The position numbers and the translations under genes were made by a program. A stretch of DNA of 64,000 nucleotides from Alphaproteobacteria bacterium CG11_big_fil_rev_8_21_14_0_20_39_49 (GTDB lineage Bacteria > Pseudomonadota > Alphaproteobacteria > Rickettsiales > UBA6187). Every line of letters begins with the position of its first letter. Position 1 is the stretch's first letter. Shown piece by piece: positions 17,012 to 29,061 of the stretch. The stretch is taken from NCBI GenBank assembly GCA_002787635.1, contig PCXK01000007.1:524768-588767 (forward strand), read 5' to 3'. Below the pieces are notes generated by a model. It was given only the letters and a program-made list of their open reading frames with translations, searched no databases and was not told the DNA's origin.

Positions 17012-17428
17012 TTAACTATGTTCAAGTTTGGCAAGTTCCACAGCCGCTCTAAGCTCTATTTCATCAATAAGCTCTTTTAACTGATTTTCCGTGTCGGCTT
17101 CACGCCAGCTATTTATAAGGTCATCAAGGTTATTTAATAGGGACTCGGATATTTTTCCTTCAAGCAATCCTATTCGTATTTGATCAAGATGTTCAACTAT
17201 ATTGAATCCGTGTTGTATTTGTCTTTTGCGATTTGAAGGCTCATCTCCTACTTCTTGTAGGGCTAGTAATGAATCAAGCGGCATAACTCCCGATACCGAA
17301 GATGACGGGCTTGCAACATTAGCTTCACTGCTTTGCAATAAGTGAGATGAGAATGATGCTCCGTCTGTTTTTTGTGCAGATGATTTTTTTGAGACAGACT
17401 TATTATTTGCTATTTTTGTTATTTGCAT
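17012..17428 (-). CDS. fliX: FliX-like class II flagellar assembly regulator
   Basis: A 138-residue protein (ATG 17428; ATG 17461 would add 11 residues and overlap ligA). After a Ser-rich N-terminus it has VSGVMPLDSLLALQEVG, NRKRQIQHGFNIVEHLDQIRIGLLEG and the C-terminal LKELIDEIELRAAVELAKLE, the conserved blocks of alphaproteobacterial FliX. In Caulobacter, FliX partners with FlbD to couple flagellar basal-body assembly to transcription. Here it begins 2 bp after the ligA stop rather than beside flgI. No other flagellar gene is in the window. Confidence 0.8.
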   Translation of the reverse strand: MQITKIANNKSVSKKSSAQKTDGASFSSHLLQSSEANVASPSSSVSGVMPLDSLLALQEVGDEPSNRKRQIQHGFNIVEHLDQIRIGLLEGKISESLLNNLDDLINSWREADTENQLKELIDEIELRAAVELAKLEHS

Positions 17429-17430
17429 GA

Positions 17431-20804
<3,374 letters not shown>

Positions 20805-20826
20805 ATTGCCCGCCTGATGTTATATT

Positions 20827-20962
20827 ATAAATTTGAATTTAATTAACTCATCTTTGTCATTCCACGAATTTGTTTAGTAAAACAAATTATAGTGGAATCC
20901 ACTTTTAAAAAAGTTAGGAAACTTTTTTTGACAGAATGCGTATATTAAATGCAAATTTACTA
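20827..20962. repeat. Family-3 inverted-repeat element, copy 1
   Basis: A 136-bp element with terminal repeats ataaatttgaatttaatt and attaaatgcaaatttacta, containing the hairpins gtcattccacgaatttg...tagtggaatccac and aaaaaagttaggaaacttttt. The inverse copy is at 27001-27139. It fills the dgt-erpA divergent region, so it may affect both promoters. Confidence 0.85.
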
Positions 20963-21000
20963 TTATTTTAATTAACAACTTTAAGATAACAATTTTTATT

Positions 21001-21360
21001 ATGGATACAACAAAAACAAATCCGATTTTAGAAGAAAACTTTATAATTTCTGAAAATGCGGCAAAACGTATATCGGAATTGATACAAGATGAAAAAAATA
21101 AAGACGTTCGTCTTAGAATTTCCGTCTTAGGTGGAGGCTGCTCCGGTTTTCAGTATAATTATGATTTTGATTCTTCCCGGCAAGATGATGATAACATCTT
21201 CAAAAAAGATGGCGTTGAAGTTGTTATCGACTCGATGTCACTTGAGTATATAAAAGGCTCAATGCTTGATTTCGTGGAAACTCTCGGCAGTGCCGCATTT
21301 GAGATAAAAAACCCTAATGCAACGGCTAACTGTGGCTGCGGTAACAGCTTTTCGGTATAA
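21001..21360 (+). CDS. erpA: Iron-sulfur cluster insertion protein ErpA (A-type carrier)
   Basis: A 119-residue A-type carrier with the three invariant cysteines: one in VLGGGCSGFQYNY and two in NCGCGNSFSV at the C-terminus. It carries Fe-S clusters to apo-proteins; likely clients here include aconitase and IspG. The start at 21001 has no strong Shine-Dalgarno sequence, but the conserved domain needs it. It is divergent from dgt. Confidence 0.93.
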   Translation: MDTTKTNPILEENFIISENAAKRISELIQDEKNKDVRLRISVLGGGCSGFQYNYDFDSSRQDDDNIFKKDGVEVVIDSMSLEYIKGSMLDFVETLGSAAFEIKNPNATANCGCGNSFSV

Positions 21361-21501
21361 ATTATTGTAGGATTTACCATCAAGAATTCATCTTAATCCT
21401 GTCTGCCTAAATATACAAAAATCGGCTGTAACGTATCTTCAAAATAGAAAAAACTTGCCCGTAACAACAAAAAGCTTATATTCTGCTATCATAAACTCAA
21501 T

Positions 21502-22563
21502 ATGACACATACTAAAATGCAGCAATACGAAGGTTGGGAAGATTTTAAGAACAAATCAGTTGATGAAAAAGCCTCAATATTATCCGGCGATAAAGGCAGC
21601 CTGTTCGATGTAATATACGCACAACAATTCACCAAGGAGCATCTGGAAGAATTATTTTTTCTTGCCGATACCATACGTAAAATAGCCAAAACCCAAAAAG
21701 GCATGAATTTTTTAAGCACTATATTGTCCGATAAAAGGGCTATGCTTTTCTTCGTGCAGCCTTCAACCAGAACCTTCCTGTCATTTTTGAACGCATGTCA
21801 GATTGTGGGTATGCATATATCTGAAATAAGGGATTCCTCAACATCTTCGGAAGTAAAAGGCGAGTCGCCGGAGGATATGATAAGGACTTTTTCCAGCTAT
21901 GTAGACCTTATTATCGTAAGGCATCACGATGAGGGATTTGCAGAACGTGCGGCATGGACATTAAATTTCTATGCTAACCGTACAATACCGGTCATAAATG
22001 GCGGTTCGGGAAAAGACCAGCACCCCACACAAGCCCTACTGGATATGTACACCCTAAAAAGAGCCGGACAGATACAGGGGAAGAAAATCGCTATGGTAGG
22101 TGACCTGAAGCGAGGACGCACCGTACGATCTTTATGCCGTCTTTTGTCACTATATGAAGATAACGAGATATATTTTATTTCGCCAAAAGAATTTGCAATG
22201 AAAAAGGATATATTGGAATTTCTTGATTCTAAAAATGTAAAATACACCATTACTGACAATCTGGAATCGGTAATACATGAAGTTGATGCGGTGTACTGCA
22301 CCAGAATTCAGGACGAACATGATAAAAACGGGGAATCATCAACCGTAGATATAAGCAAATTCTGTATAACGGAAGATTTGGTAAAAAAAATGAAGGAAGA
22401 TGCAGTAATCATGCACCCCTTCCCACGTAGATACGAAATAGATGTAAAAGTAGATAAAGACCCAAGGGCAGCATACTGGAAGCAGGGCAGAAACGGAATG
22501 TGGATAAGAATAGCCCTTATTCTAAAGATAATGAACCGTGATAGCGTTGTTTACAGCTATTAG
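21502..22563 (+). CDS. pyrB: Aspartate carbamoyltransferase catalytic chain
   Basis: A 353-residue carbamoyltransferase making carbamoyl-aspartate for pyrimidine synthesis. The carbamoyl-phosphate site is FVQPSTRTFLSF (STRT), with QHPTQALLDMYTL and MHPFPRRYEID downstream; the last motif and DPRAAYWKQGRNGMW favour aspartate over ornithine. It is longer than the usual 310 residues through an N-terminal extension of about 35 residues. No pyrI or pyrC is adjacent. A strong hairpin terminator follows. Confidence 0.88.
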   Translation: MTHTKMQQYEGWEDFKNKSVDEKASILSGDKGSLFDVIYAQQFTKEHLEELFFLADTIRKIAKTQKGMNFLSTILSDKRAMLFFVQPSTRTFLSFLNACQIVGMHISEIRDSSTSSEVKGESPEDMIRTFSSYVDLIIVRHHDEGFAERAAWTLNFYANRTIPVINGGSGKDQHPTQALLDMYTLKRAGQIQGKKIAMVGDLKRGRTVRSLCRLLSLYEDNEIYFISPKEFAMKKDILEFLDSKNVKYTITDNLESVIHEVDAVYCTRIQDEHDKNGESSTVDISKFCITEDLVKKMKEDAVIMHPFPRRYEIDVKVDKDPRAAYWKQGRNGMWIRIALILKIMNRDSVVYSY

Positions 22564-22575
22564 GACTTTCTTTTT

Positions 22576-22653
22576 AAGACCTCTGCATAATACGTCATCG
22601 CCTGAAAATACAAAATAAAAATAATTTTGCATTATGCAGAGGTCTTTTTTTAT
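22576..22653 (+). terminator. Long-arm hairpin with T tract after pyrB
   Basis: Arms aagacctctgcataat and attatgcagaggtctt (16 bp, perfect) enclose a 39-base AT-rich loop and are followed by a T run. The position 12 bp after the pyrB stop suits a terminator, but the long loop is unusual, and gacctctgca at both ends also resembles transposon termini, so it could be a small insertion remnant. Confidence 0.55.
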
Positions 22654-22726
22654 AGGTTTTATTACACATATAATGCCGTCTAACTTTTCAACAATGCCGC
22701 TAATAAAGCTTGGAATGACTATAAAA

Positions 22727-23059
22727 TTAGCTTTCATCCTTTTTATCATAAACCGGAGTTGCCTTGTTGCAAACCAACAAAGCCCTGATAATTTCCATAA
22801 GGATAATAATAAAAACAGGAATTAATAAATATGCATATTCACCGCTATCTAACACTCCTATACCGACAAAATACTGTAATGTAAAAACGGCACAAAGTCC
22901 AGTTACCGTAAAATTAATGAATATAAGTTTAAAAATGCCCCTGATACGGATACGTGTTTTGCAGCTTGAACACTTAAATGAAAATGGTGATAAAGCCGCA
23001 ATTATAGTTATTATCCCGATATCATTGCCGCAAGAGGGGCATTTTGTCTTAAATTTCAT
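22727..23059 (-). CDS. Zinc-ribbon membrane protein
   Basis: A 110-residue protein with an N-terminal zinc ribbon (CPSCGN then CSSCKT) and two hydrophobic segments (KLIFINFTVTGLCAVFTLQYF and YAYLLIPVFIIILMEIIRAL). It starts one base after the acnA stop, so it is almost certainly translated from the aconitase message. The role is unknown; zinc-ribbon/two-helix proteins of this type are common but uncharacterised. Confidence 0.65.
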   Translation of the reverse strand: MKFKTKCPSCGNDIGIITIIAALSPFSFKCSSCKTRIRIRGIFKLIFINFTVTGLCAVFTLQYFVGIGVLDSGEYAYLLIPVFIIILMEIIRALLVCNKATPVYDKKDES

Positions 23060-23060
23060 T

Positions 23061-25838
23061 CTATAATAAGTCCCTTATTACATTATGGAGTATTCCGCCA
23101 TTTTTATAGTATTCCACTTCATCACCCGTATCTATCCTGCATAATAACGGAACTTTTTCAGTTTCACCGTTAGAACGTGTAATAACACAACTAACGTCCA
23201 TACCGGGCTTTATGCCCCCTTCTATACCGAGGATATCAACCTTTTCATCACCTTTTAAGTTCAGGGATTTACGTGTAATACCATCTTTAAAGTTAAGAGG
23301 CAGAACGCCCATTCCAACAAGATTTGAACGGTGAATACGCTCAAAGCTCTCCGATATAACCGCTTTTACACCCAAAAGGATAGTACCTTTAGCAGCCCAG
23401 TCACGTGAAGAACCCATTCCATAATCTTTTCCGGCAAAGATTACCAAAGGTACGCCCTGCTCTTTCTTTTTCATGGCAAAATCATAAATCGTCACCACCT
23501 CACCGCTATCATGACATTTTGTATAGCCACCCGTTTTTTCAGGGGTCATTTCATTTTGTATCCTGATATTAGCAAAAGTTCCACGCATCATCACTTCATG
23601 ATTACCGCGTCTTGAACCGTAAGAGTTGAAATCCTCAACCGCAACGCCTTTTTCCTTCAGGTATTTTGCGGCAGGGCTATCTTTTGCAATAGAACCCGCA
23701 GGAGAAATATGGTCTGTTGTAATGCTATCGCCGAATATTGCAAGGATACTAGCCCCCTTCACATCTTCGATACCGTCAACTTCCTTTTTCATATCAGTGA
23801 AATAAGGCGGATTATTAATGTAAGTGCTATCCGACCACGCATATGTGTCGCCACCTTCCACTTTTATTTTTTGCCAGTGTTCATCTCCTGCAAATACATC
23901 GGCGTATTTTTTAGCAAACATTTGAGGCGTAACATTTTTTAAAACAGCATCGGCAATTTCAGCATTGGTCGGCCAGATATCTTTTAAATAAACATCGTTA
24001 CCGTTATTATCGTTGGCAATAGCATCTTTTGTGATATCAATATTCATGCTTCCTGCTATAGCATATGCAACAACCAAAGGAGGTGATGCCAGATAATTAG
24101 CCTTAACAAGGGCGTGTACCCTGCCCTCAAAATTCCTGTTACCTGAGAGAACCGAACAAACCGTTATATCACTTGCCTTTACCGCCTCTTCAATTTCAGG
24201 AAGTAGGGGACCTGAATTTCCTATACAGGTAGTACAGCCGTACCCTACAAGATTAAAACCAAGTTTATCAAGCTCATCGTCTAAACCTGCCGCCTCAAGA
24301 TATTCGGTAACAACCTTAGAACCCGGAGCTAGGGAAGTTTTTACCCAAGGCTTTACCTTAATTCCACGTGCGGCAGCTTTCTTTGCGACAAGCCCCGCCG
24401 CAATCATTACGGAGGGGTTAGAAGTATTAGTGCAACTGGTTATAGCAGCTATCGTAACATCTCCATGCCTAATCTCATAATCTTTGCCCAAAATTGCCGT
24501 ATGGTTATCAATATTACCCACTCTGGTATGTAAAAACGTATCTTTACCTACTTTATCCTTATTGGGGTCCAAATCGTCGCCTGCAACAGGTTTAAGCTCG
24601 TCAACCTCCTTTGAAGGGTGTTTAAAAGATTCGGACATAACTTTTTTAAATTCGGAAGATGCCGACGCAAGGTTTATTTTATCCTGTGGACGCTTAGGTC
24701 CTGATATGCAAGGTTCAACATCACCTAAATCAAGTTCAAGTATATCGGTAAATACAGGCTCTTGGCTATTTTCATCGTACCACATGCCTTGTGCCTTTGC
24801 ATAATCTTCGACCAGTTGTATTTGAGCGGCATCACGAGAAGAAAGCTTCATGTACTTAATTGTCTCCTTATCAATAGGGAAGAATCCGCATGTAGCACCA
24901 TATTCGGGAGCCATATTCGCAAGCGTCGCCCTGTCTGCAAGCGGCATAGCCGATAAGCCCGAACCGAAATATTCAACAAATTTGCCTACCACACCCTTTG
25001 CACGCAACATCTGCGTAACGGTCAAAACAACGTCTGTTGCCGTGGTTCCTTCCTTCAATGTTCCCGTTAATTTAAAACCTACGACTTCAGGGATTAGCAT
25101 TGAAACAGGCTGACCCAGCATAGCGGCTTCCGCCTCAATGCCCCCTACTCCCCAGCCTAAAACTGCCAAGCCGTTTATCATGGTGGTGTGGGAGTCCGTA
25201 CCTACTACCGTATCGGGGAATATATAGGTTTCGCCGTCAATTTCCTTGCTCCACACGACTTTTGCCAGATATTCAAGATTTACCTGATGGCAAATACCGG
25301 TTCCGGGTGGCACAACCCTAAAATTGTTAAATGCTTTCTGACCCCATTTTAAAAATTCATAACGCTCACGGTTTCTTTCAAACTCCTTTTGCACATTTTC
25401 TTCAAAAGAGCTTGCCGTGCCGTATTTATCAACCATAACCGAATGGTCAATAACCAGATCAACAGCACTTAACGGATTTATTTTTTTGGGATCACCGCCT
25501 AAATTTTTCATAGCGTCACGCATAGCCGCCAAGTCCACAACCGCAGGCACGCCCGTAAAATCCTGCATCAACACCCTTGCCGGTCTATATGCGATTTCTC
25601 TGCTGTTCTTCTTATCCTTAATCCACTGTGAAAAAGCTTTTATGTCATCACTTTTTACAATATCCCCATCTTCATATCTTAACAGGTTTTCCAATAGAAC
25701 CTTTAGAGAAAAAGGCAACCTTGATATATTATTACCGATTGATTTTTCAGCTTCTTTTATACTGTAATAGCTATATTCCCTACCTGACGAAGTAAGGGTG
25801 CTTTTAGTAGAAAAACTATCTATAGATTTTTTGTTCAT
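23061..25838 (-). CDS. acnA: Aconitate hydratase A
   Basis: A 925-residue TCA-cycle enzyme converting citrate to isocitrate. Cluster cysteines are seen in AITSCTNTSNP and GYGCTTCIGNSGPL; the swivelling C-terminal domain contains FGDSITTDHISPAG, FNSYGSRRGNHEVMMRG and GKDYGMGSSRDWAAKG. Length and order match the AcnA/IRP1 type. It heads a two-gene unit with a small zinc-ribbon membrane protein and diverges from two receiver-like genes. Confidence 0.98.
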   Translation of the reverse strand: MNKKSIDSFSTKSTLTSSGREYSYYSIKEAEKSIGNNISRLPFSLKVLLENLLRYEDGDIVKSDDIKAFSQWIKDKKNSREIAYRPARVLMQDFTGVPAVVDLAAMRDAMKNLGGDPKKINPLSAVDLVIDHSVMVDKYGTASSFEENVQKEFERNRERYEFLKWGQKAFNNFRVVPPGTGICHQVNLEYLAKVVWSKEIDGETYIFPDTVVGTDSHTTMINGLAVLGWGVGGIEAEAAMLGQPVSMLIPEVVGFKLTGTLKEGTTATDVVLTVTQMLRAKGVVGKFVEYFGSGLSAMPLADRATLANMAPEYGATCGFFPIDKETIKYMKLSSRDAAQIQLVEDYAKAQGMWYDENSQEPVFTDILELDLGDVEPCISGPKRPQDKINLASASSEFKKVMSESFKHPSKEVDELKPVAGDDLDPNKDKVGKDTFLHTRVGNIDNHTAILGKDYEIRHGDVTIAAITSCTNTSNPSVMIAAGLVAKKAAARGIKVKPWVKTSLAPGSKVVTEYLEAAGLDDELDKLGFNLVGYGCTTCIGNSGPLLPEIEEAVKASDITVCSVLSGNRNFEGRVHALVKANYLASPPLVVAYAIAGSMNIDITKDAIANDNNGNDVYLKDIWPTNAEIADAVLKNVTPQMFAKKYADVFAGDEHWQKIKVEGGDTYAWSDSTYINNPPYFTDMKKEVDGIEDVKGASILAIFGDSITTDHISPAGSIAKDSPAAKYLKEKGVAVEDFNSYGSRRGNHEVMMRGTFANIRIQNEMTPEKTGGYTKCHDSGEVVTIYDFAMKKKEQGVPLVIFAGKDYGMGSSRDWAAKGTILLGVKAVISESFERIHRSNLVGMGVLPLNFKDGITRKSLNLKGDEKVDILGIEGGIKPGMDVSCVITRSNGETEKVPLLCRIDTGDEVEYYKNGGILHNVIRDLL

Positions 25839-25969
25839 TCTTAAATACCTTTTAGAATTATATGATGTTTATACCGCCTTCTATTTGTACACATAAAATC
25901 CTCGGAAATAAATACATATTTACTATTTATTAATCAAATTTTGCTAAAATCGGGGTAAGGAGCATAGTA

Positions 25970-26476
25970 ATGCCTGAAGAAAAAATTGCTTTAATAATAG
26001 ATGAAAATATACAGTCGGCAGAAATGATAAGGGATATAGTATTATCACTTGGCATAAAACCGGTTCATATCAGCAATAAAATAGAACAGGCTCAAGAAGA
26101 GATTCTAACCAAAAAGCTATCCCTTATAATAACCGAAACACTAATAAACGGAGAGTCGGGGCTGGCTCTGGTAAACTGGCTAAGAAAGATAAATAATCCG
26201 AACAAAACCGTTGCCGTAATATCCCTGACAAGGAATGCCACTAAAAATCTGGTTGAAATGGCACGTGATACAGGAGTTACCGAATTTGTAATAAAGCCTT
26301 TTACAAAGGCAACTCTTACATCGGCGATAATAAGTGCGACAAAATCGCCGAGAAATTTTATAATAACAAGGCGTTATGCAGGACCCGACAGAAGGAGAAA
26401 AACTCAAGTCCCTCCTGACGGACATGAAAAAAGAAACATGGCTAAACAAAAAGTAAAAGAAAATGAAAACGAATAA
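25970..26476 (+). CDS. Degenerate receiver-domain protein (Asp replaced by Glu)
   Basis: A 168-residue single receiver domain plus a basic tail. The fold is recognisable: IIDEN at beta1, the conserved Thr/Ser in VISLTRN, and the Lys in FVIKPFTK. At the phospho-acceptor position the motif is LIITETLINGESG, with Glu instead of Asp. The tail has PRNFIITRRYAGPDRRRK, a motif common after receiver domains in alphaproteobacteria. It overlaps the next gene, a paralogue, by 14 bp. Phosphorylation seems unlikely; it may act constitutively or as a scaffold. AAGGAG precedes the start. Confidence 0.78.
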   Translation: MPEEKIALIIDENIQSAEMIRDIVLSLGIKPVHISNKIEQAQEEILTKKLSLIITETLINGESGLALVNWLRKINNPNKTVAVISLTRNATKNLVEMARDTGVTEFVIKPFTKATLTSAIISATKSPRNFIITRRYAGPDRRRKTQVPPDGHEKRNMAKQKVKENENE

Positions 26477-26942
26477 AAACGGCGTATTACTGATTTTAGA
26501 TATGGACAAGAGTTCTGCAAGGTTATCAAAAGATATTCTGGAACAACTCTGTTCGAATGATGTAATTGTAGCAGAAACAATAACAACGGCAAAAGGCATA
26601 ATGGATAAAAATGATGCAGTGTTCGTTATTATCAATTTTTTATATAATAATGATGAATGTCTCAACTTTATCAAAGCAATACGCTCCGACACAGAGGGGA
26701 AAAACTACAAGATTCCCATTCTTACTTTTATTGAAAATAATACGAATATAACCGCTAAGGACGTGCTTAACACGGGTGCGTCAAAATGCATAATAAAACC
26801 CTTCGACCATCAAACATTAAAAAACAATATTCTAGATATAATAAATAATCCGAAAAATTTCATTATGACCGATAACTATATCGGTCCTGACAGAAGAAAT
26901 GAAAATACGGACGTAAAAGAAGATAAACGCAATAAACGCTAA
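26463..26942 (+). CDS. Degenerate receiver-domain protein (Asp replaced by Asn)
   Basis: A 159-residue paralogue of the upstream protein. It keeps LILDMDKSS (beta1 acidic residue), the Lys in CIIKPFDH and the tail PKNFIMTDNYIGPDRRN. The phospho-acceptor region reads VFVIINFLYNN, with Asn at the Asp position. The start overlaps the previous gene by 14 bp, so the two are coupled. The tandem arrangement of two non-phosphorylatable receivers suggests a paired function, but the partner is unknown. Confidence 0.75.
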   Translation: MKTNKNGVLLILDMDKSSARLSKDILEQLCSNDVIVAETITTAKGIMDKNDAVFVIINFLYNNDECLNFIKAIRSDTEGKNYKIPILTFIENNTNITAKDVLNTGASKCIIKPFDHQTLKNNILDIINNPKNFIMTDNYIGPDRRNENTDVKEDKRNKR

Positions 26943-27000
26943 CGTTAAAAAACGCCTTACCAATAGATAGTTGCAAAATTATATAAAAAATCTATATATA

Positions 27001-27139
27001 TAGTAACTTTGAATTTAATTTACCTCTCGGTATCTAAAAAGTTTCCTAACTTTTTTAAATGTGGATTCCACTATAATTTTGTTCTACTAACAAAATTCGT
27101 GGAATGACAAAAATTAGTAAATTAAATGCAAATTTATTA
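27001..27139. repeat. Family-3 inverted-repeat element, copy 2
   Basis: A 139-bp inverse of the copy at 20827-20962, with ends tagtaactttgaatttaatt and attaaatgcaaatttatta. It contains an ATG at 27104 in frame with ccmA, giving a false 22-residue extension. Confidence 0.85.
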
Positions 27140-27169
27140 TACAATGCAACAAACTGTCAATTTATAAAG

Positions 27170-27784
27170 ATGCTTACACTTAACAACATCACCTGTAAAA
27201 AAGGCGAGCGGATACTCTTTAAGAATCTGGGCTTTACCCTAGGAGACGGGTGTGCCGTTATAATAAGGGGTGCTAACGGTTCGGGTAAAACCAGCCTGTT
27301 AAATATAATAGCATGCCTTGCAGCACCCGATGAAGGCGAGATATTATACGCAAATGAATCCGTAATAGGGGAACACCGGAAGGAATATTGCGGTATGATA
27401 CAATATATAGGGCATAAAAATGCATTAAAACCGCAACTCACCGTAAGGGAAAATCTGAAATTCTGGACAGACCTTAGGGACTCTGAAGAAAGGCTAAATG
27501 CAGCCATATCATTTTTCGACCTCAATGATTTTGAAAACACCCCGTGTGCCAAGCTATCACAAGGCTGGCAGAAAAAAGTATCTCTGGCAAAATTGCTTGC
27601 ATGTCCGTCCGAGATATGGCTACTGGACGAACCTTTTACCAATCTTGACTTTGATTCAAGACTAAAACTGCGTAGCGTTATAGAAACAAGATGCGAAAAC
27701 GGCGGTTCAGTAATAGTGGCAACACATGATGACGTACAGATAAGTAACTCCGTAGAGCTTAATCTGGAGGATTTTGTAAATTGA
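27170..27784 (+). CDS. ccmA: Heme exporter ATP-binding protein CcmA
   Basis: A 204-residue ABC ATPase of the cytochrome c maturation system. Walker A is RGANGSGKTSL near residue 36, the signature is KLSQGWQKKVSLAK, Walker B is IWLLDEPF and the H-loop is VATHDD. The short length and NGSGKTSLL with one-domain layout fit CcmA. I use ATG 27170 (MLTLNNITCKKGE); the upstream in-frame ATG lies in a repeat element. It overlaps ccmB. CcmAB drive heme loading of CcmE. Confidence 0.92.
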   Translation: MLTLNNITCKKGERILFKNLGFTLGDGCAVIIRGANGSGKTSLLNIIACLAAPDEGEILYANESVIGEHRKEYCGMIQYIGHKNALKPQLTVRENLKFWTDLRDSEERLNAAISFFDLNDFENTPCAKLSQGWQKKVSLAKLLACPSEIWLLDEPFTNLDFDSRLKLRSVIETRCENGGSVIVATHDDVQISNSVELNLEDFVN

Positions 27785-28410
27785 ATATAATGCTGATATT
27801 AATTAAGCGTGACTTACTGCTTGCGGCTAAAAAAGGCAGCGGAACAGGCAATATAATAGCATTTTTTATCATATCATCAATTCTTTTTGCTTTTGGCACA
27901 GGCTCCGAGCCTGATAAACTAAAAAGCATCGGAACAGGGACAATATGGGTCTGTGCGTTACTATCTTCAATGATGGCAATACCGAAAATTTTCGATGAGG
28001 ATTACGAAGACGGCTCACTGGCTCAGATATTCCTTCAGGGACATTTGACCGAGATTGTTATTCTATCAAAAATTATCTCTCACTGGATAATAAGCTGCCT
28101 TCCTTTGATATTAATCACACCTTTTATCGCAATGCTTTTCAATATTGAAAATAACACATCTTCGATTATGTTATCGTTGGCGATAGGAACGCCGATATTA
28201 TGCTCGATAGGAATAATGGGTGCAGCCTTGACTTTAGGGGTAAAGCGTGCAGGAAACCTTATAGGAATAATTATATTACCGCTATATATTCCTACAATGA
28301 TTTTCGGTGTTAGTGCTAATATTAAAATGCTGCTGTCCGTATTGCTGCTTATGCTGCCTATAGCAATTTTGGCAACAGGCACAGCGATAAAGGAAGCTTT
28401 AGGAGAATAG
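27781..28410 (+). CDS. ccmB: Heme exporter membrane protein CcmB
   Basis: A 209-residue integral membrane protein with about six hydrophobic segments and the family motif FDEDYEDGSLAQI around residue 62. It pairs with CcmA. The start is taken as TTG 27781, nine bases after GGAGG and overlapping the ccmA stop (TTGA); ATG 27790 is the alternative. thiE begins immediately after the stop. ccmC and later genes are not next to it, unlike the enterobacterial operon. Confidence 0.92.
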   Translation: MNIMLILIKRDLLLAAKKGSGTGNIIAFFIISSILFAFGTGSEPDKLKSIGTGTIWVCALLSSMMAIPKIFDEDYEDGSLAQIFLQGHLTEIVILSKIISHWIISCLPLILITPFIAMLFNIENNTSSIMLSLAIGTPILCSIGIMGAALTLGVKRAGNLIGIIILPLYIPTMIFGVSANIKMLLSVLLLMLPIAILATGTAIKEALGE

Positions 28411-29052
28411 ATGGAAACGCAATTATATATTATCAGCCCTGAAAAATTTGAACTTCCCACGTTCAATGCTGACTTGGAAAAATCACTTGCAACAGGCAAA
28501 GTTTCGGTTTTTCAACTGCGACTCAAAAACACAGATGATGAGAAAATAATCAGCTATTCAAAAGAAATAATTCCTATATGTCACAAATACAACGTTCAAT
28601 TTATACTGAACGACAGACCCGATCTGGCAGCAAGAGTAAATGCAGACGGAGTGCATATCGGAGAAGAACAAGACGGCACGGTAGCAACCGCAAGGAAATT
28701 GCTGGGAAATAAAAAGGTAATAGGCGTAAGCTGCTACGGTTCGACAGACAGGGCTTTAGAAATGGCGGAAGCCGGAGCTGATTACGTAGCATTCGGGGCT
28801 TTTTTCCCAACACAGACAAAAGAACCTAAAGCCAGACCAAAACCTGATATTTTAAAATGGTGGGTTACAAATTGTAGCATACCTTGCGTTGCTATAGGCG
28901 GTATCAAAGCCGATAATTGTAGTGAGATATCAAGAACAGGCACGGATTTTATCGCCGTAGTTTCTGCTATATGGCAACACCCCTGCGGCTGCGAATTTGC
29001 AACAAATGAACTTTATGAAGCTATAAACAGGCATGGCAGTTTTGATGCATAA
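28411..29052 (+). CDS. thiE: Thiamine phosphate synthase
   Basis: A 213-residue TIM-barrel enzyme joining hydroxymethylpyrimidine diphosphate and thiazole phosphate. Motifs: FQLRLKNTDD, FILNDRPDLAARVNADGVHIGEE (pyrophosphate/Mg site), GVSCYGS, DYVAFGAFFPTQTK and VAIGGIKADN. It begins at the base after the ccmB stop and is probably cotranscribed. No other thiamine gene is in the window, so it may work in salvage or with genes elsewhere. Confidence 0.9.
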   Translation: METQLYIISPEKFELPTFNADLEKSLATGKVSVFQLRLKNTDDEKIISYSKEIIPICHKYNVQFILNDRPDLAARVNADGVHIGEEQDGTVATARKLLGNKKVIGVSCYGSTDRALEMAEAGADYVAFGAFFPTQTKEPKARPKPDILKWWVTNCSIPCVAIGGIKADNCSEISRTGTDFIAVVSAIWQHPCGCEFATNELYEAINRHGSFDA

Positions 29053-29061
29053 TTAGAGATA

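Noticed and set aside
25890..25945. AT-rich near-palindrome (aataaatacatatttactatttatt) upstream of the receiver genes
   Set aside because: Simple AT composition explains it; a similar stretch near 2465 does not share further structure.
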